Shown here: one piece after another, positions 1 to 5,784 of the stretch
How positions within the stretch are numbered: the first letter of the stretch is position 1
Layout of the letters: every line of letters begins with the position of its first letter
DNA from: Oscillospiraceae bacterium
GTDB lineage: Bacteria; Bacillota; Clostridia; Oscillospirales; Oscillospiraceae
Direction of reading: 5' to 3'
Assembly: GCA_016286595.1 (NCBI GenBank)
Contig: JAEETR010000135.1
Span: forward strand, 1 to 13,892
Length of the DNA stretch: 13,892 nucleotides
Position numbers and translations under genes: made by a program
Notes under the pieces: model-generated
What the model saw: the letters and a program-made list of their open reading frames with translations, nothing else
Database searches by the model: none
Told to the model about the DNA's origin: nothing

Positions 1-801
1 ACCTTCAACGGGCACGCCCCGGCGGCGCAGGGCGTCGGCCAGCTCCACCGCGGCGGGTACGCCAAGACCCATGGCCTGCAGCTCCTCGCCGTGGGAGAAG
101 ACCACCTCCGGCGTGCCGGACAGGGCGATGCGGCCCCTGCTGAGCACGGTTATCTTCTTTGCGTATCTGGCGGCGTCGTCCATGGAGTGGGTGACCATGA
201 CTATGGCGGCGCCGGTGGACTCGTGGTAGGCGCGGATATTCTCCATGACCTCCTGGCGGCCCTGGGGGTCAAGACCAGCCATGGGCTCGTCCAGTACCAG
301 CACCTCCGGGCGCATGGCGATTATTCCCGCGATGGCCACCCGCCGCTTCTGTCCGCCGGACAGGTCGAAGGGGGACTTGTCCATGTAGCGCTCGGGTATG
401 CCGGTAAACCCGGCGGCCTCAGCCACCCGCGCGGCCACCTCCTCATCGGAAAGACCCATGTTTTTCGGGCCGAAGGCGATGTCCAGACGCACGGTGTCCT
501 CGAAGAGCTGGTACTCCGGATACTGGAACACCAGCCCCACGTGAAATGCCGCCTGCCGCATGGACTTCTTCGAGGCGTACATATCCTCTCCGTGGAGGTA
601 CACCGAGCCCTCTGTAGGCCGGAGAAGGCCGTTGAGGTGCTGGAGAAGGGTGGATTTGCCGGAGCCGGTGTGGCCCACTATGGCGATAAAGTCCCCCCTG
701 TATATCTCCAGGTCGATATCCTCGATGGCGGTGGTGGTGAAGGGCGTGCCGGGGGAATATACGTGTTTGAGTTTTACCGTTTTCAGAACGGGAGTTTCCA
801 T
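1..801 (-). CDS. ecfA2: ECF transporter ATPase EcfA2, 3' end cut by window edge
   Basis: This is the second ATPase of an energy-coupling factor (ECF) vitamin transporter; it pairs with EcfA1 and drives EcfT plus exchangeable S-components at the inner face of the membrane. 267 residues are visible and the frame is still open at base 1; the family is usually about 280-290 residues, so some 20 are missing. Visible ABC motifs are Walker A GHTGSGKST (43-51), the Q-loop in FQYPEYQLFEDTV (Q93), signature LSGGQ (147-151), Walker B VLVLDEP (167-173) and the H-loop VTH (H205). The FQYPEYQLF Q-loop is typical of EcfA2, where EcfA1 has FQNPDNQ. The ATG is preceded by GGAGGT at 6 bases. It lies 55 bases after ecfA1, and a 6-bp hairpin (822-837) sits in that gap. 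In related genomes ecfT follows, beyond the left edge (inference). Confidence 0.95.
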   Translation of the reverse strand, partial: METPVLKTVKLKHVYSPGTPFTTTAIEDIDLEIYRGDFIAIVGHTGSGKSTLLQHLNGLLRPTEGSVYLHGEDMYASKKSMRQAAFHVGLVFQYPEYQLFEDTVRLDIAFGPKNMGLSDEEVAARVAEAAGFTGIPERYMDKSPFDLSGGQKRRVAIAGIIAMRPEVLVLDEPMAGLDPQGRQEVMENIRAYHESTGAAIVMVTHSMDDAARYAKKITVLSRGRIALSGTPEVVFSHGEELQAMGLGVPAAVELADALRRRGVPVEG

Positions 802-856
802 ATCTATACCTCCGGTGCAGCTCCTCTTCGGAGAGGATGCCGCCCGTTTTTCAGGA

Positions 857-1705
857 TCATTTCTTCAGCGCGGCCGCTATCTCGTCGGCGCACTCGTCTA
901 CGCTGAGGGCGTCGGTGCCCACGTCGAAGCCGCGGTCACGCAGCTCGTTGAGAAGCAGCGTCGTTGCGGGGACCTCAAGGCCCAGGGTGTCCAGCTCGCC
1001 CACCTTGGAGAATATCTCCCGGGGCGTGCCGTCCATGGCAATCCGGCCCTCGTTTATCACCACTATCCTGTCGGCCATGGCCGCCTCGGACATGTGGTGG
1101 GTTATGAGCACCACGGTGGTGCCGTTTTCCCGGCACAGCGCGTCGATGATGGACATTATCTCCAGCCGGCCCACAGGGTCGAGCATGGCGGTGGGCTCGT
1201 CGAACACCACGCATTTTGGACGCATGGCCAGCACTCCGGCGATGGCTATGCGCTGCTTCTGTCCGCCGGACAGCAGGTGAGGGGCTCTGTCGTGGTAGTC
1301 GTACATGCCCACCATGTTCAGCGCCTCGTCCACCCGTACGCGTATCTCCTCCGGGGGAACGCCCAGGTTTTCCGGGGCGAAGGCCACGTCCTCCTCCACC
1401 ACGTTGGACACTATCTGGTTGTCCGGGTTCTGGAACACCATGCCCACGCTGCGGCGGATGTCCAGGAGCTTTTCCTCGTCCCGGGTATCCATGCCGAAGG
1501 CGGTGACGCTGCCGCCGGAGGGCAACAGTATGCCGTTGAAGTGGCGGGCCAGGGTGGATTTGCCGGAGCCGTTGCGGCCTATGACGGCCACGAAGGTGCC
1601 CTCCTCCACCTCCAGGTTCAGGTCCGAGAGGATGTTCCTGGGCTCGGCCTCCTCCCCGGAGGGGTAGTGGAAGGTGAGATTTTCCGTTTTTATCACGATG
1701 TTCAT
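857..1705 (-). CDS. ecfA1: ECF transporter ATPase EcfA1
   Basis: First ATPase of the ECF module, 282 residues, a normal length. It hydrolyses ATP as a heterodimer with EcfA2 to power uptake by S-components such as ThiT. Motifs: Walker A GRNGSGKST (43-51), Q-loop FQNPDNQ (Q92), signature LSGGQ (145-149), Walker B VVFDEP (166-171) and H-loop ITHH (H203). FQNPDNQ is the EcfA1 hallmark. The frame extends upstream to an ATG at 1756, but the residues that adds are not ABC-like and would lie inside the methyltransferase gene. The ATG at 1705 opens the typical beta strand (MNIVIKTENLTF) and lies 11 bases after the upstream stop, so I chose it. The Shine-Dalgarno is weak (GGTAAAAG), suggesting translation coupled to the upstream gene. 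Confidence 0.95.
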   Translation of the reverse strand: MNIVIKTENLTFHYPSGEEAEPRNILSDLNLEVEEGTFVAVIGRNGSGKSTLARHFNGILLPSGGSVTAFGMDTRDEEKLLDIRRSVGMVFQNPDNQIVSNVVEEDVAFAPENLGVPPEEIRVRVDEALNMVGMYDYHDRAPHLLSGGQKQRIAIAGVLAMRPKCVVFDEPTAMLDPVGRLEIMSIIDALCRENGTTVVLITHHMSEAAMADRIVVINEGRIAMDGTPREIFSKVGELDTLGLEVPATTLLLNELRDRGFDVGTDALSVDECADEIAAALKK

Positions 1706-1716
1706 AGCTTTTACCG

Positions 1717-2577
1717 TTAAAATTCTATTCTGCATGAGGCGCCGCAGGGCAGGCACAGCCCGGAGGCGGTGACCTTAAGCCCCAGCTCCTCGGACTCGTA
1801 CCGCCCGCCGTGACGGGGGGAGAATACGGAGGAGGCCACGTAGCCTATGGTGGAGGCGGACAGCCCCGTGGTGTAGGAATTTATCAGCACGAAGAGGGGA
1901 TCGTCGGACAACACGCCCTCGCAAAGACTCACGAAGGGGAAGAGGTCGTTTTCCAGCTTCCACGTCTCGCCGCCCGGGCCCCGTCCGTAGGAGGGGGGAT
2001 CCATTATTATGGCGTCGTACCTGCGGCCCCTGCGGATCTCCCGCTGCACGAACTTGGCGCAGTCGTCCACTATCCAGCGCACGCTGCGGTCCGCCACGCC
2101 GGAGGCGGCGGCGTTTTCCTTGGCCCAGGCCACCATGCCCTTGGCCGCGTCCACGTGGCACACGCCGGCCCCGGCCTCAAGGGCGGAGACGGTGGCGCCG
2201 CCGGTGTAGGCGAAGAGATTGAGCACGCTGATGGGCCGCTTTGCCTTGCGGATGAGGTTCCCCGCCCAGTCCCAGTTGGCGGCCTGTTCGGGGAAGATGC
2301 CCGTGTGCTTGAAGTTCATGGGCTTTACGTTGAACTTCAGATTCCCGTAACTTATGCTCCAGCTCTCGGGCAGGTTTCCCTTGTCCCAGCTTCCGCCGCC
2401 GGAGGAGGAGCGGGAGTAGCGGGCGTCGGGCCGGCTCCACAGAGGGGAACGGCGGGGGGAGGACCATATCACCTGGGGGTCCGGCCGCACCAGGATATAC
2501 TTTCCCCAGCGCTCCAGCCGCTCCCCGTCGGAGCAGTCGATAAGCTCATAGTCCTTCCATTTATCTGACGTCCACAT
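1717..2577 (-). CDS. class I SAM-dependent methyltransferase, COG1092/RlmI-like, no PUA domain
   Basis: A 286-residue Rossmann-fold methyltransferase resembling the catalytic half of the 23S rRNA methyltransferases RlmI/RlmK. SAM motif I is LNLFAYTGGATV (119-130), the acidic ribose-binding loop is HVDAAKGM (141-148) and motif IV is DPPSYGRGP (193-201). The N-terminal part (ELIDCSDGERLERWG, 11-25) replaces the PUA domain of RlmI. At the strand that carries the catalytic TCSC-type cysteines in RlmI this protein has LINSYTTG (231-238), so a 5-methylcytosine mechanism is not supported. Four cysteines fall near the C-terminus (C219, C275, C278, C282) with no recognised motif. An RNA substrate is inferred from family only. 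Start: ATG with GGGAG 7 bases upstream. It is the first gene of the operon leading into ecfA1-ecfA2. Confidence 0.85.
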   Translation of the reverse strand: MWTSDKWKDYELIDCSDGERLERWGKYILVRPDPQVIWSSPRRSPLWSRPDARYSRSSSGGGSWDKGNLPESWSISYGNLKFNVKPMNFKHTGIFPEQAANWDWAGNLIRKAKRPISVLNLFAYTGGATVSALEAGAGVCHVDAAKGMVAWAKENAAASGVADRSVRWIVDDCAKFVQREIRRGRRYDAIIMDPPSYGRGPGGETWKLENDLFPFVSLCEGVLSDDPLFVLINSYTTGLSASTIGYVASSVFSPRHGGRYESEELGLKVTASGLCLPCGASCRIEF

Positions 2578-2623
2578 TTCAAAACTCCCGAAAAGGCATA
2601 ATTACCTATTATATTAGAGTTTA

Positions 2624-2652
2624 TTTATACCATTATAACGAAGGAATGTCAA
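2624..2652 (-). promoter_or_regulatory. sigma-A promoter of the methyltransferase-ecfA operon
   Basis: On the minus strand TTGACA (2652-2647) is followed by a 17-base spacer and TATAAA (2629-2624). It sits in the AT-rich gap upstream of the methyltransferase, about 45 bases before the ATG, on a strongly GC-rich background. The -35 box overlaps the T-rich tail of the thiT terminator. Confidence 0.8.
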
Positions 2653-2689
2653 TAAAATAGGCGCGGGCCCGGGATAATTCCCGGGCCCG
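2653..2689 (-). terminator. intrinsic terminator downstream of thiT
   Basis: A perfect 11-bp GC-rich inverted repeat, CGGGCCCGGGA (2664-2674) and TCCCGGGCCCG (2679-2689), with a TAAT loop. On the minus strand it follows the thiT stop by about 20 bases, and a broken T tract (TATTTTATT) begins a few bases after the stem. The tract is imperfect, so efficiency is uncertain, but the stem is very strong. Confidence 0.75.
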
Positions 2690-2708
2690 AAACGTTTTAA
2701 GTAAATGA

Positions 2709-3254
2709 TCACTTCGCCGAGGGCAGCTTCTCCAGAGGCTTAATAAGCAGGAAGCAGACTATCACCGCAAGAATCATATTCACCACCATGTAGCTGCCGT
2801 TATAGACGATGGAGTACAGCACGGGATTTGAGTAGGTGGTGCCGGCAAAGGTTTCCGGCTCAAGGATTTTGTAGATGGTGACGCCGCTGATGAAGTGGAT
2901 GATAAAGCGGCAGACGCTGCCCACCACGGCGCCGATGGGAAGGCCGTACTTCATATTGCGGGTAAGGCCGCCCAGACCCACGGCGGCGTAGGCGATGCTG
3001 TAATCAAGCAGAATGGACTGCCAGCCCCAGGCAAAGCCCCCCGCGAAGAAGCACTTGATGGTGCCGAAGATAAGACCGGCGGCAACGCCCCAGCCGACTC
3101 CCCGGCGCCAGGCGTAGATAAACAGCGGGACCATGACTATGTCGATGGAGCCGCCCTCCGGCCATATCTTGAACTTGACAAAGCTCAGCGCGTAGGCCAT
3201 GGCGATGCACAGGGCACCCTCTACGATTGCCATAAGTTTTTGACGTTCTTTCAT
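2709..3254 (-). CDS. thiT: thiamine-specific ECF transporter S-component ThiT
   Basis: A small membrane protein of 181 residues, the normal size, with about six hydrophobic segments. It binds thiamine from outside with high affinity and associates with EcfT-EcfA1-EcfA2 for transport. Family signs are the conserved W31 and GGSIDIVMVPL (34-44), the RFIIHFISGV segment (116-125, H120) and the YSIVYNGSY segment (147-155), whose Y147 and N152 have the spacing of the thiamine-contacting Tyr and Asn of the Lactococcus protein (from memory). The TPP riboswitch directly upstream independently confirms the thiamine assignment. Start: ATG with AGGCAGG about 8 bases upstream. The gene has its own promoter and terminator, so it is a separate transcript from the nearby ecfA genes, although their products should assemble together. 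Confidence 0.95.
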   Translation of the reverse strand: MKERQKLMAIVEGALCIAMAYALSFVKFKIWPEGGSIDIVMVPLFIYAWRRGVGWGVAAGLIFGTIKCFFAGGFAWGWQSILLDYSIAYAAVGLGGLTRNMKYGLPIGAVVGSVCRFIIHFISGVTIYKILEPETFAGTTYSNPVLYSIVYNGSYMVVNMILAVIVCFLLIKPLEKLPSAK

Positions 3255-3278
3255 GTTTTTACCTGCCTTTCAAGGGGT

Positions 3279-3311
3279 AAAAAAATTGCGCCCGTTATAA
3301 TAAACGGGCGC
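3279..3311 (-). terminator. intrinsic terminator in the thiT leader (riboswitch expression platform)
   Basis: On the minus strand GCGCCCGTT (3311-3303) and AACGGGCGC (3296-3288) form a perfect 9-bp stem with a 6-base loop, followed by AA and seven T (3285-3279). It lies between the TPP aptamer and thiT, as expected for transcription attenuation. Confidence 0.9.
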
Positions 3312-3322
3312 TGTGAGACTCG

Positions 3323-3430
3323 GTCAACTCATATTCCCTACGCCGGCATTACCCGGATCAGGTCAATGGGTACCACGGACTCCATTATCCGCGTCTCAGC
3401 CGGGAAATACCCAGCGCCCCTTAAGTTGGC
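3323..3430 (-). promoter_or_regulatory. TPP riboswitch (THI element) controlling thiT
   Basis: The aptamer hallmarks read on the minus strand: GGGGCGC (3420-3414), GGCTGAGA (CTGAGA at 3399-3394), then ACCTGATCCGGGTAATGCC and GCGTAGGGAA (between 3363 and 3334). The outer strands GCCAACT (3430-3424) and AGTTGAC (3329-3323) can form a P1 helix with one mismatch. Thiamine pyrophosphate binding is expected to favour the downstream terminator and so shut off thiamine uptake. Bases 3412-3419 (GGGCGCTG on the minus strand) are fully complementary to CAGCGCCC at the 5' side of the terminator, which offers an antiterminator when the ligand is absent. Confidence 0.96.
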
Positions 3431-3433
3431 TAC

Positions 3434-3462
3434 ATTATAGTGCGGGATGGGACATGTGTCAA
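3434..3462 (-). promoter_or_regulatory. consensus sigma-A promoter of thiT
   Basis: TTGACA (3462-3457), 17 bases, TATAAT (3439-3434): both boxes match consensus exactly. The predicted start, near 3427, falls within the 5' strand of the aptamer, so the transcript begins almost directly with the riboswitch. Confidence 0.9.
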
Positions 3463-3487
3463 GAGGGGATATGGGTCAGAGCGTTTC

Positions 3488-4840
3488 TCAATCCTCCAGC
3501 TTCAAGCTCTTCCAGAAGGGGATGAACATCAGCAGTGACGCCACCATGCCGGTGAAGTCGGCGATGGGGGTGGCCCAGACTATGCCATAGACGCCAACCA
3601 GCGCGTTCATAATGAGCATAATGGGGATGTCCAGCCCGCCCTTTCGCAGCATGGAAAGGATAAGGGGCTGCACCTTTTTGCCCACGGCCTGGAAGATGGT
3701 GATGCAGATGAGCGTCACGGAGATGCAGGGACCGGCGCAGCAGATTATGCGCTGGAATTTCTGGCCGTAGCCCACGGTCTCCGCGTCGGAGATGAAGGCC
3801 CGGACGATGGGGTGGGCGCAGGTCAGCAGGAAAACGGTGCACACCACCGCCACGGAGAGGCTGAGAATAAACGTGGTCTTGATGGATTTTTTCATGCGGT
3901 CAAAATTCTTCGCCGCGTAGTTGTAGCCGATGAGGGGCACCACGCCCTGGGAAATTCCGGTGGAGATGCCGAATATCATCATGTCCACCTTTTTGGCTAT
4001 GCCCACGCCGGCGATGGCCGCGTTGGAGTAGGTGGACATGAGCTTGTTGAGGGTGATGTTGGAGAGGGTGCCCATAAGGTTCATAAAGGCGCTGGGCAGA
4101 CCGGTCAGCAGTACCTCCTTCGGCACACCGTCGCCCAGGGAATAGTATTTCGGGTTCAGCTTCACCACGGTGGTGTCCTGACGGCGCACCAGGTCGGTGA
4201 TGAAATAGATGGAGGCTATCACGTTGGATATCATGGTGGCCATGGCCGCGCCGGCCACCTGCAGGTCAAGGGCCAGGATGAAGACGGGGTCCAGCACTAT
4301 GTTCAGGCCGGCGCCCAGCACCATGCCGAAGCTGGCCTTTTTCGCGTGGCCCTCCGCCCGCACCAGATGGGCAAGGCACGGGTTCATCACCGTGGGCACC
4401 GCGCCGATGCACACCGTCCAGAAAAGGTAGCGGGAACAGTGGTCGTAGGTGCCCTCGTTGGCGCCCACCGCGGGCAGCACCACGGGGCGAAGTACGTATA
4501 TGGCGATACCGTAGACGAAGGCAAGACACACCGCGCTCCACAGACTGAAGGAGGCGGTCCGACGGGCCCGGTCCTCGTTCCCGGCGCCCAGGCTCCGGGA
4601 TATCAGGCTGGAGCCGCCTATGCCGAAGAGATTGGCGATGCCGGTGAGGAAGATGAAAAGGGGCATGCACAGTCCCGCCGCCGCCACCTGGTTCGGGTCG
4701 CCGGTCTGGCCGACGAAGAAGGTGTCCGCCATGTTGTAGACCACGTGCACCAGCTGGCTTATCACGGTGGGCACCACCAAAGCCAGAACGGCGCTGAATA
4801 CCGGTCGCCGCTCGAATAATTCTGTCTCTTTATCAGTCAT
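3488..4840 (-). CDS. MATE family multidrug/cation antiporter
   Basis: A 450-residue polytopic membrane protein with about 12 transmembrane segments in two MatE repeats, the normal size. It should export organic cations or metabolites in exchange for Na+ or H+. Signature stretches are YNMADTFFVG (35-44) and GIGGSSLISRSLGAGN (73-88) in the first half, and the equivalent GISTGISQGVVPLIGYNYAAKN region at the start of the second half. The substrate cannot be read from the sequence. Start: ATG with GGGAGG 8 bases upstream; the Shine-Dalgarno directly follows the stop of the SDR gene (16-base gap), so the two are almost certainly co-transcribed. I see no terminator in the 25 bases between its stop and the thiT promoter, so read-through into the thiT leader is possible. 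Confidence 0.93.
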   Translation of the reverse strand: MTDKETELFERRPVFSAVLALVVPTVISQLVHVVYNMADTFFVGQTGDPNQVAAAGLCMPLFIFLTGIANLFGIGGSSLISRSLGAGNEDRARRTASFSLWSAVCLAFVYGIAIYVLRPVVLPAVGANEGTYDHCSRYLFWTVCIGAVPTVMNPCLAHLVRAEGHAKKASFGMVLGAGLNIVLDPVFILALDLQVAGAAMATMISNVIASIYFITDLVRRQDTTVVKLNPKYYSLGDGVPKEVLLTGLPSAFMNLMGTLSNITLNKLMSTYSNAAIAGVGIAKKVDMMIFGISTGISQGVVPLIGYNYAAKNFDRMKKSIKTTFILSLSVAVVCTVFLLTCAHPIVRAFISDAETVGYGQKFQRIICCAGPCISVTLICITIFQAVGKKVQPLILSMLRKGGLDIPIMLIMNALVGVYGIVWATPIADFTGMVASLLMFIPFWKSLKLED

Positions 4841-4856
4841 TTTCCACGCCTCCCGA

Positions 4857-5609
4857 TCATCTGCCCAGATTAAGGCCGCCGGACAGCTGGGTCGTCTGCC
4901 CGGTGATGTAGCCGGATTCCTCGCTGGCGTAAAAGCAGATTATGCCCGCCATGTCCTCCGCCGTGCCGAGACGGCCGAGAGGTATGGAGTCAAGTCTGTC
5001 CGCCGGGTCCGGGGTGCCGGGTCTTACGCCCTCCACCCGGGGTATGGCGCCCTTTGACACGCAGTTTACCGTTATGCCGTACCTGGCCAGCCGCGCCGCC
5101 GCGTTCACCGTCAGAGACGCCACGGCACCCTTGGCCACGGCGTTCGAAAAACTCTCGTACGTGCCGCCGGAGACGCCCTCCACTGTGGTCATGAGTATTA
5201 TCCGCGGCGCGGCACTCTTCTTGAGATAGGGCAGCGCCGCCTGTATGGACCTGAAGGCGCCCACGGCCAGATGCTCAAAGCTTTTGGTGAGATTTTCCGG
5301 AGGGAGCGTTTCGATGTCGTCGATCTCCCCGTTGTCGCCGATATTGGAGATGACCACGTCGATTCCGCCGAACGTCTCCGCCGCCTTTTTATACGCGGCG
5401 GCCAGGTCGCGCCCGCTGTCCGTGAAATATACGCACCGGCCGGGGCACCCGGCGGCCTCGATCTCCGCCGCAAGGGTCTCGGCCTGGGGCACGTTGTGGG
5501 TCATGAGCACCACGTTCATGCCGCCGGCGCACAGCGCCGTCGCCGCCGCGCGGCCGTCCCCCGCAGTGGCCCCGGCGAATACCGCCGTTCTGCCTGAAAG
5601 AGTCTGCAT
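4857..5609 (-). CDS. SDR-family protein with degenerate active site
   Basis: A 250-residue Rossmann-fold protein of classical short-chain dehydrogenase size. The fold is clear: a glycine-rich loop AGATAGDG (12-19), VISNIGDNG (87-94) in place of NNAG, a VEG turn after strand 5 (143-145), and a C-terminal YITGQTTQLSGG (234-245). The catalytic residues are not canonical. YxxxK reads N156-AVA-K160, so the tyrosine is Asn; the serine position is T142; the helix-4 Asn position is occupied by H113/L114. The loop has Asp where TGxxxGIG has Ile. An ordinary NAD(P)-dependent oxidoreductase reaction is therefore doubtful, and a binding or regulatory role is possible (inference). Start: ATG with GGGAGGT 7 bases upstream. 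It is followed by the MATE gene and lies divergent from the GH31 gene. Confidence 0.85.
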   Translation of the reverse strand: MQTLSGRTAVFAGATAGDGRAAATALCAGGMNVVLMTHNVPQAETLAAEIEAAGCPGRCVYFTDSGRDLAAAYKKAAETFGGIDVVISNIGDNGEIDDIETLPPENLTKSFEHLAVGAFRSIQAALPYLKKSAAPRIILMTTVEGVSGGTYESFSNAVAKGAVASLTVNAAARLARYGITVNCVSKGAIPRVEGVRPGTPDPADRLDSIPLGRLGTAEDMAGIICFYASEESGYITGQTTQLSGGLNLGR

Positions 5610-5645
5610 CTGCCGTACCTCCCGTTATCTTTTTCACTGTCTGGA

Positions 5646-5674
5646 ATTCTACCACACTCCCGGCCCCGCCGCAA
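5646..5674 (-). promoter_or_regulatory. promoter of the SDR-MATE operon
   Basis: On the minus strand TTGCGG (5674-5669), a 17-base spacer, then TAGAAT (5651-5646) preceded by TGG, an extended -10 element. It is followed by the SDR Shine-Dalgarno and start about 37 bases on. The -35 box matches only 4 of 6. Confidence 0.65.
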
Positions 5675-5726
5675 CAGCCCCGGGACCCGAAAGGGACGAA
5701 AACAGCGCACGTAACGCCCCGGATTG

Positions 5727-5755
5727 TTGACGGATTCATCTTTTGAATGTATTAT
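5727..5755 (+). promoter_or_regulatory. sigma-A promoter of the GH31-symporter operon
   Basis: TTGACG (5727-5732), a 17-base spacer and TATTAT (5750-5755), each one mismatch from consensus, about 30 bases upstream of the GH31 start. The spacer holds an inverted repeat ATTCA-N5-TGAAT (5734-5748), a possible operator. Confidence 0.8.
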
Positions 5756-5768
5756 GGGAATGAATAAT
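5745..5768. repeat. imperfect direct repeat over the GH31 -10 box and start site
   Basis: GAATGTATTAT (5745-5755) and GAATGAATAAT (5758-5768) agree in 9 of 11 bases at a 13-base period, covering the -10 box and likely transcription start. It could bind a regulator of the glycoside operon, but short AT-rich repeats near promoters also arise by chance. Confidence 0.4.
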
Positions 5769-5784
5769 CCACAGGAGGATGAAT

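Noticed and set aside
822..837. 6-bp hairpin between ecfA1 and ecfA2 as a terminator
   Set aside because: No T tract follows on the minus strand and the downstream gene has a strong Shine-Dalgarno, so it is at most an intercistronic stem.
560..1720. 386-codon plus-strand frame opposite ecfA1 and part of ecfA2
   Set aside because: Composition is typical of an antisense frame, while the minus strand encodes full ABC ATPase motifs. No plausible ribosome site or promoter on the plus strand.
3812..4819. 335-codon plus-strand frame opposite the MATE gene
   Set aside because: His/Gly-rich without hydrophobic segments or motifs; the opposite strand is a complete MATE protein.
5779..5784. ATG at 5779 as the GH31 start
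   Set aside because: It directly abuts AGGAGG with no spacing; the next in-frame ATG at 5785 has normal spacing.
5641..5784. Catabolite-response (cre) site for the glycosidase operon
   Set aside because: I looked for the TGNAANCGNNNNCA pattern around both promoters and found no convincing match.
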